Below, in pieces: positions 47,501-53,453 of a stretch of DNA of 53,453 nt; position 1 is the stretch's first letter; each line of letters begins with the position of its first letter. This DNA is from DATCRE01 sp964235605 (GTDB taxonomy: Bacteria > Bacteroidota > Bacteroidia > Cytophagales > Cyclobacteriaceae). The stretch is from contig CAXSCR010000029.1 of the NCBI GenBank assembly GCA_964235605.1, positions 1 through 53,453 on the forward strand, given 5' to 3'. The position numbers and the translations under genes were made by a program. Under the pieces are notes generated by a model that did no database searches, was not told the origin of the DNA, and saw nothing but the letters and a program-made list of their open reading frames with translations.

Positions 47501-50500
47501 ATACTTTTAATTGGTTTAAAGGAAATAATACCTTGCCTACTAATAAGATCGGTACAAATCCGTCTATTACAGGATTAGCCGCAGGTACATATACTGTAGA
47601 GGCAACCCATAATATAACAGGTTGTTCTGATACTGAATTGATAAATATAGTTGATGTGATTACCATCCCAACAGTTACAGCCTCCGTAACCGCAAACCAG
47701 TCACATTGTTATCCATCTAACGGATCAGTTACAGCTTCAGCAGCTATTTCTGCCGGGCCACATTTACTATATTGGTTTAATGGAAATATCGGGACACCGG
47801 ATACAACCGTTGCTAGTTTTAAAGGGGTAAATTATACAGGCCTTGTAGCGAGGCAGTATACCGTTGTAGCTGTGGATAGAGTTACGCGTTGTACTTCGTC
47901 TCGTGCAGTTGTTTCGGTCTTGGATAATACGGTTAATCCAACACTCAGTACGTCATCTGTTTCACAGACAAATTGTAATGCAGCCACACCGAATGGTAGC
48001 GCTTTAGCTACAGTAACAACTCCGGTAAGTGCTTATCGATATAGATGGTTTTTAGGTGTAGATACAACTACATTTATTCAACAATCAGCTAGTATAACAA
48101 ACCGTGCGGCAGGGAGCTATAATGTAAAGGCTATCAATTCAATATCAGGATGCTTTGCCACAAAAATTTGCACTATATCAGATGTAAGCGGTAAGCCTGT
48201 ATTATCGTTGACTAAAATTGATAATACCATATGTAATGGCTTATTGGGATACAATGGCTCGATCTCATCAACTATAACTAGTAATCCAAATGCGCAAGCA
48301 AGCCATACTTTGGTTTATAGTTGGAGTAAAAATGGGTCTCCCCCCATTTCTGGTCAAACTGGTTCATCCATAACAACACTCAATGGGGCATCCTACACTG
48401 TCAATGTAACCAATCAAAATTTATCCTGTCAATCCGATCCATTGGCTATGGTTGTTAATGATGTTTTTGCATTGCCTGGACTGACTACTGCATTAACAGC
48501 ATCAACAAACTGTGATCCTTCAAAGCCGAATGGTAGTGCAGAAGTAACAACGGTTGATGGTCTAGCTGTAAGCGCAACAACAAACTATACATATCAATGG
48601 TACACTGGCTCAGGTACAACTTCATTAATTAATGTAACGTCAAATGCATCTGCAGATGATCCTAAATTGATAAATGTTCAGGGTGGAGCAACAAACGCAT
48701 ACACTGTAGAAGTTACTAAGGCATCAACAGGCTGTAAGAACAGCGCATTAGTGAATGTTCCAGATATGAGAGTACTTCCAGTGTTAAGCTTGACCGCCAC
48801 AGATAATACAGTATGTGATCCGGCCTTGACAACGCCAAGTATTAACTACAATGGCAGGATCATAGCGGTTGTAACAAACCAGGTTGGTTTGTTATCCGAT
48901 TATACGTTTGTGTTTGGTGGCATGAATGGGGGTTTGGCGACAAACAATGTTTACGATAAGTTGAACGGCGGTGCAAGCTATACAGTTTCTACAACACATA
49001 CACCTACAGGTTGTATCTCTTCAGTATCGAGCGTCCAGGTATCGAACACGCAAGACACTCCCGATTTAATTACAAGCAGTACAGGTTCTACGAATTGCGC
49101 TCCGGGTAAGGAAAATGGTATGGCGCGTATTGTAAGTGTAGATGGTACTGCCATAGGCGCAGCAACGAATTATATTTATTCATGGACAGGCCCGGCGTTG
49201 TTTAGTGTAGCTGCGAACAGCACACGCACGGCATCGCAGCTGGCTAACTTACAAGGCGGTGCCGGATTTGATTACACAGTAGAAGTTATCAACCAGCTGA
49301 ATGGCTGTAAGAACAGCGCATTAGTGAATGTTCCAGATATGAGAGTACTTCCAGTGTNNNNNNNNNNNNNNNNNNNNNNNNNNNNNNNNNNNNNNNNNNN
49401 NNNNNNNNNNNNNNNNNNNNNNNNNNNNNNNNNNNNNNNNNNNNNNNNNNNNNNNNNTATCGAACACGCAAGACACTCCCGATTTAATTACAAGCAGTAC
49501 AGGTTCTACGAACTGTGCTCCGGGTAAGGAAAATGGTGCGGCGCGTGTGGTTACAGTCGATACAAATCCAGCCACAACAACAGGATTCACCTTTGAATGG
49601 ACAGGTCCTGTGGTGCCACCATTTTCTTTAGCTGCAAATGCTACAAGAAATAATATCGAGGTGCAAAATGTGCAAGGAGGAGTAGGATACAATTACAGCG
49701 TTTCGGTTACTAATCTTTCTAATGGTTGCCAAAATACAGCAATAGTCAACGTAAGTGATGCAAAAACATACCCTTCTATCGCACTTTCAAAAACTGACAA
49801 TACGATCTGTAATCCAGCTTTGACCAACCCTTCCGTTACATATAATGGCCAAGTAAGTATTACATCGACCAATTATAATGGAATGCCGTATGGTGGGCCA
49901 AGCACTATTATTTATAATTTTTATGATAATGGAAATGCTGCAGGTGCTGCAAGTCAGGCAGGTTCGGCAATAACATATTTAAACAGGCCATCAGGACCAT
50001 TTTCTGCAACGGCTACTATTGATAATCTTGGTTGTACGTCAAGTGCAGTTTCTGTTGTTATTAATAATGATCTTACATATCCTGTGCTTGCAACCAGTGC
50101 AGATGCTTCTACAAACTGTATTGCAGGTAAAGAAAATGGTGCTGCTCGTGTTATCACTGTAGATGGTTTAACAGTAGGTGTACATGCAGCTGCATTAACC
50201 GACTACACCTATCAATGGTACGACGGCAATACAGCAGATCCGCTCAACCTCAAAGCAGGAAGTACTACGCCAACACTAGGTAGTACAGTGCCCGGTGCTG
50301 GTATCCAGGGTGGACTTTCGTCAAGTACATTTACAGCGTTAGTAACTCGCAAATCAAATGGATGTATAAGCAACAACGTAGTAACTATTCCTGATGCTAA
50401 AGCTAATCCTGTAATTTCAGTTTCGCTTGTTAAAAACAATACCATATGTGATCCTGTATTAGGAGCAGATGGAAGTCTTACGTCAACAGTAACGGATAAG

Positions 50501-53453
50501 AATATTGTTCAGCCTAGTCCGCTTGCATCAAACTGGCAAGTTACCTGGTCAACACTTCCGACGGTAACTTTAGGTGAAACATTAACTGGACAGCCTTCCG
50601 GAAATTATTCTGCGACAGTAACCGATACAAACACCGGTTGTATTTCAGCAGCTGATGCCGGAACGATTGTAGATCAATTCGATATTCCTGTGCTTACTAC
50701 ATCAGCAATAAACAAGCAAACCTCTTGTGATTTTAGTAATCCAAATGGACAATTACAAGGTATGGCAACGAACGGTCCTGGAGGCTCTACACTGCGTTTC
50801 ACTTGGTATACAGGCATTGGAACAAGTGGCACAGTAATAAATACGGCCATAAGTCAGGCATCAGGTGCTAACCTTCAAACACCAGGTATACTCGCCAGCA
50901 CGGATTATACATTTGAAGCAAGAAACGAGAGCACGGGTTGTGAGAATACATTAACTATCCTGTTGCCTACTCAGCTAACCTATCCAACATTTACAGGCTC
51001 AGTAACGGATGTTACAACCTGTACGCCAACAAATGGTAACCTTGATATTGCGTTAGGAACAATTTCTAATTCTGCACAATTTACAATCTATTATTATAAT
51101 GAAATCAACTCAGGGCACACAGGCGATCCTGCTCTGATCAAAGCTGCAACACCATTAACATCACCATCGGGCGATAATTATACCAACGATCCAACCAAGC
51201 TTAGCTATACAGGTTTAGTAGCAGGTCACATGCTGGAGCCAGGTACTTACACTGTATTGATTCGCGATGAAGTAACACAGTGTGAGTCCAATGCGAAAAC
51301 ATTTACTGTGGCAGACAATACCGTAAAAACGGTGACAGCATCTATCGCTGCAAGTGCTACTTTCTGTGGTGATAATGATGGAGGTAAATTAGATCTCACT
51401 GTAAACCCGCCATTGGTAATGCCACAAACCTATACCTACAAATGGTATGCAGGCGTGCCTACCAATAGCAACTTTGACTTTATGAATAATGCTAACATTC
51501 CTGCGTTTGTAGGTGGGATAATGCAAACTTCAGAAGATTTAACAGGCGAACTTGACGGTGATAATAGCGGTGTAACGAATGGGCTTTATACCGTTGTGGT
51601 TACAGACCCTGTTGGATGCGGTAAAGTATTTTCAGAAGCCGTCCCTTTTATTGGCGCACCGGCTGTAGCATTAACACAAATTAATTCTACCAAATGTGAT
51701 TCATTGCTTTCGGATGCACAAGTACAAGTGGCTGTAACAGGGAACGCAGGAACTACATATTCTATACGATTAATTTCAACACATAATCCTGCTACTGGTA
51801 CATGGCTGAATGGTGAGTTAGACTGCCTTAATGGTGTTGATGATGATGGTGATGGTTTGATTGATGCTGCAGATACTGATTGCGGGTTAACCAATGCAAA
51901 TACCTTGTTTTCAAATTCGTCAGCATTATTGACAGGAACAGCGCCGGTGTCGTTGTTAGGCAATTATATCATACAAGTTATCGATCATACGCTGGGTGCA
52001 GCATGCGCCATTAACAAAGTAGTTACACTTGAAATCGCACCACGGCTTCCTTCTATTACTATAGATGCAATAGATCCAAGCACTGCTTGTACAGGTGGTG
52101 TTGGTGACGGATCAATCCAGATAACAGTAAATAAAGATCCACTTGATACCACCACACCAAACTACAGTGTAAGTAACATTGTCCCGATGAACATAGGAGG
52201 AGCAGCGCCACAGGCTATAGCTACAGGTGTTTCTACAATGATTACTGGTACATTCGATGCACAGGCATATACACTTACAATTGAAGATGTGGTGAGTGGA
52301 TGCGCTGTGGATCAATATATCAATGTTCCTTCGCAGCCAGGAATACCAACCGTATTTGCAATCACACCTCAGTTAGATGAGTTTTGTGCTCCATTTACAA
52401 ATGGTAGCGCCCTGGTGACTGCAATAGCACCAGGAGCTTTTACAGATTATCAGTTCCAATGGTATAAGGATAATGGACTTGCAGCCTTAATATATAGTGC
52501 TGCTGGTGATGGCGCCAATCTAGGAGGTGAGTTATTAAATCCTTCGAAGGTTATTCCTGCTAACTGGCCCATCAATGTAACGCCAGGTTTAGGAAACGGA
52601 AATAAAACATTTTATGCACGTGCCCAAAAGCAAGGTGGCCCTGGTGATCAATGTTACTCAGCAGTATTGAAAGTTGATATCGCTGATAGTCATAGTGCTC
52701 CCCAGGTAACAACAGTACCATTTTCGAATACTTCATGTACAGGTTTGATTAATGAAGGCAGGATAGAAGTAACAGCTTCAACTACGTCATCAACAGGTAC
52801 TATTTCAGGTTCAACCTATATGTATTCATGGACACCCGATCCAACGGCAACAAGTCCGGAAAGTGCGCAAAATGGTGCAGTAACATATACCATCACCGGC
52901 CTAGCCGCAAATATCTATACTGTAAGTGCAATGAATGAAGTGAACGGCTGTATCACACCGAAAACTGCTGAGGTATTGGATACAAAATTTTCTATAACAA
53001 TAACAGATAATATTACAACAGCTCAGGAGATTTGTCCGATAGGTGGACAAGCTGATATTACTGAAATTACAATTGATAGAACCATTACCAATGAAACAAA
53101 TTTGGCGCTTAATGGAGCAACACTTTCAAGTGAATTTACATATCAGTGGTTTAAGTCTTCTGCCGGAAACCCTGCAATCTTCAACAATGCAACTCCCCTA
53201 GTAGATAATTCAGCTACGCCCATTAATATTGTTTCCCTGGTTGCCGGTACCGCAGCACAAGAAAACCCCGCTATGGATGCAGGCACTTATTACGTAATTG
53301 CTAGCCGAGCAAATACGATAACGATGCCAGGCGCTGGTTGTTCATCTCAACCAATGCGAGTTGATGTTAACGATAAGAGAGTATATCCAACAGTAAGCTT
53401 TGCTACGGTATCAAGCACTTCATGCGATGATAACCACGATGGTCAGATCACAG
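44509..53453 (+). CDS. Giant SprB-like repeat adhesin, runs off the window, crosses a gap
   Basis: Surface adhesin of at least 3000 residues, 3' end outside the window. Signal peptide MRKLYFFLFFFISIQASVFA; then a SDGIDNDGDGFIDCFDGNC thrombospondin-3-like calcium loop; FG-GAP/integrin-like propeller (LDRDGTPEVVV, IDGDGKQNVTF, VDGDGGTEI, to about 540); a CARDB-like domain; and a long chain of Ig-like SprB-type modules of about 80-100 residues (PxxSxxxxxxTxCxxxNGxxxxxV ... YxxxWYxG ... GxYTVxxTxxxTGC). Another DDDGDGLIDAADTDC loop is near 51841. The frame is ≡1 mod 3 before the N block and ≡2 after; a stop at 49527 in the upstream frame is an artefact of the 100-N placeholder. A CHU_C end is expected beyond the window. 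An alternative ATG at 44476 lacks the signal-peptide context. Confidence 0.88.
48730..49784 (+). repeat. 573-bp near-identical repeat within the adhesin
   Basis: Segments 48730-48784 and 49303-49357 are identical over 55 bases (coding for CKNSALVNVPDMRVLPV) and lie 573 bases (191 codons) apart. The segment from 49040 (SNTQDTPDLITSSTGSTN) recurs after the gap at 49458 with only two third-position changes in about 80 bases. Two module types alternate in each unit, one starting LSLTATDNTVCDPALT, the other STGSTNCAPGKENG. Such identity between repeats shows recent duplication or gene conversion. Confidence 0.8.
49358..49457. other. 100-N scaffold gap inside the adhesin
   Basis: Exactly 100 N, the usual placeholder for a gap of unknown size. 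It is flanked by the two repeat copies; comparison to the intact unit (48785-49039) predicts about 255 missing bases (85 codons), or that plus whole 573-base units. Reading frame on both sides demands a true length divisible by 3, which 255 satisfies and 100 does not. Confidence 0.9.

Noticed and set aside
47328..47666. Minus-strand frames inside the giant adhesin
   Set aside because: Antisense shadows produced by the Thr/Val/Gly-rich repeat coding; no protein-like features of their own.
49458..49527. Stop codon at the end of the adhesin at 49527
   Set aside because: It exists only in the frame imposed by the 100-N placeholder; the other frame stays open to the end of the window with continuing repeat modules.

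Overview
The window looks like a scaffold piece from an AT-rich gliding or adhesive member of the Bacteroidota, probably Cytophagales-like. Reasons: type IX secretion (T9SS) sorting domains of both type A and CHU_C/type B kinds, a PorP/SprF family barrel, giant hybrid histidine kinases with Reg_prop/Y_Y_Y sensor regions, SprB-like adhesin repeats, and promoters of the Bacteroidota form TAnnTTTG rather than TATAAT. I saw no rRNA, tRNA or CRISPR array. One 100-N scaffold gap lies at 49358-49457.

Layout. (1) 77-4258, minus: tripartite export operon (HlyD/MacA-like adaptor, MacB-type permease without its ATPase, TolC-like channel). (2) 4385-9263, plus: a frameshifted remnant of one sensor kinase, then a hybrid kinase cut short in its last receiver domain by a single in-frame TAA. 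(3) 9681-11019, plus: NmrA-like reductase and small membrane protein behind a palindrome that encloses a -7 box. (4) 11805-16096, minus: TPR/outer-membrane protein, processive GT2 synthase and GH26 mannanase-like hydrolase, a plausible synthase-dependent exopolysaccharide operon, preceded by 30-bp tandem repeats that each carry a promoter element. (5) 16097-17658: gene-free, with one copy of an interspersed repeat whose second copy is at about 36321-36529. (6) 17659-23042: SNF2 helicase and a coiled-coil/barrel protein, convergent. (7) 23629-25303: AhpC/AhpD peroxidase pair of mycobacterial type, then an IS110 transposase remnant. (8) 25633-34889, minus: RDD membrane protein, second hybrid kinase, small secreted protein, T9SS metzincin protease. 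(9) 35239-36110: Xre/RES toxin-antitoxin pair. (10) 36686-53453: surface-protein island with a decayed barrel gene, a PorP/SprF barrel fused to a SPOR-like domain, a decayed IPT/FG-GAP gene, an intact paralogue with a CHU_C sorting domain, an intact barrel paralogue, and a giant repeat adhesin that runs off the window.

How it works together: much of the window concerns the cell surface: export, exopolysaccharide, T9SS cargo and a candidate T9SS cargo anchor, with two large sensors that could read extracellular signals. Decay is clustered: pseudogenes of a sensor kinase, a barrel protein and an IPT/FG-GAP protein each have an intact relative in the window, which suggests duplication followed by loss.

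The most interesting candidates are the GT2/GH26/TPR exopolysaccharide operon with its chained-promoter repeats, the interspersed non-coding repeat, the SprF-SPOR fusion, and the giant adhesin whose assembly gap probably hides one more repeat segment. All functional statements rest on reading motifs by eye; no database search was run.
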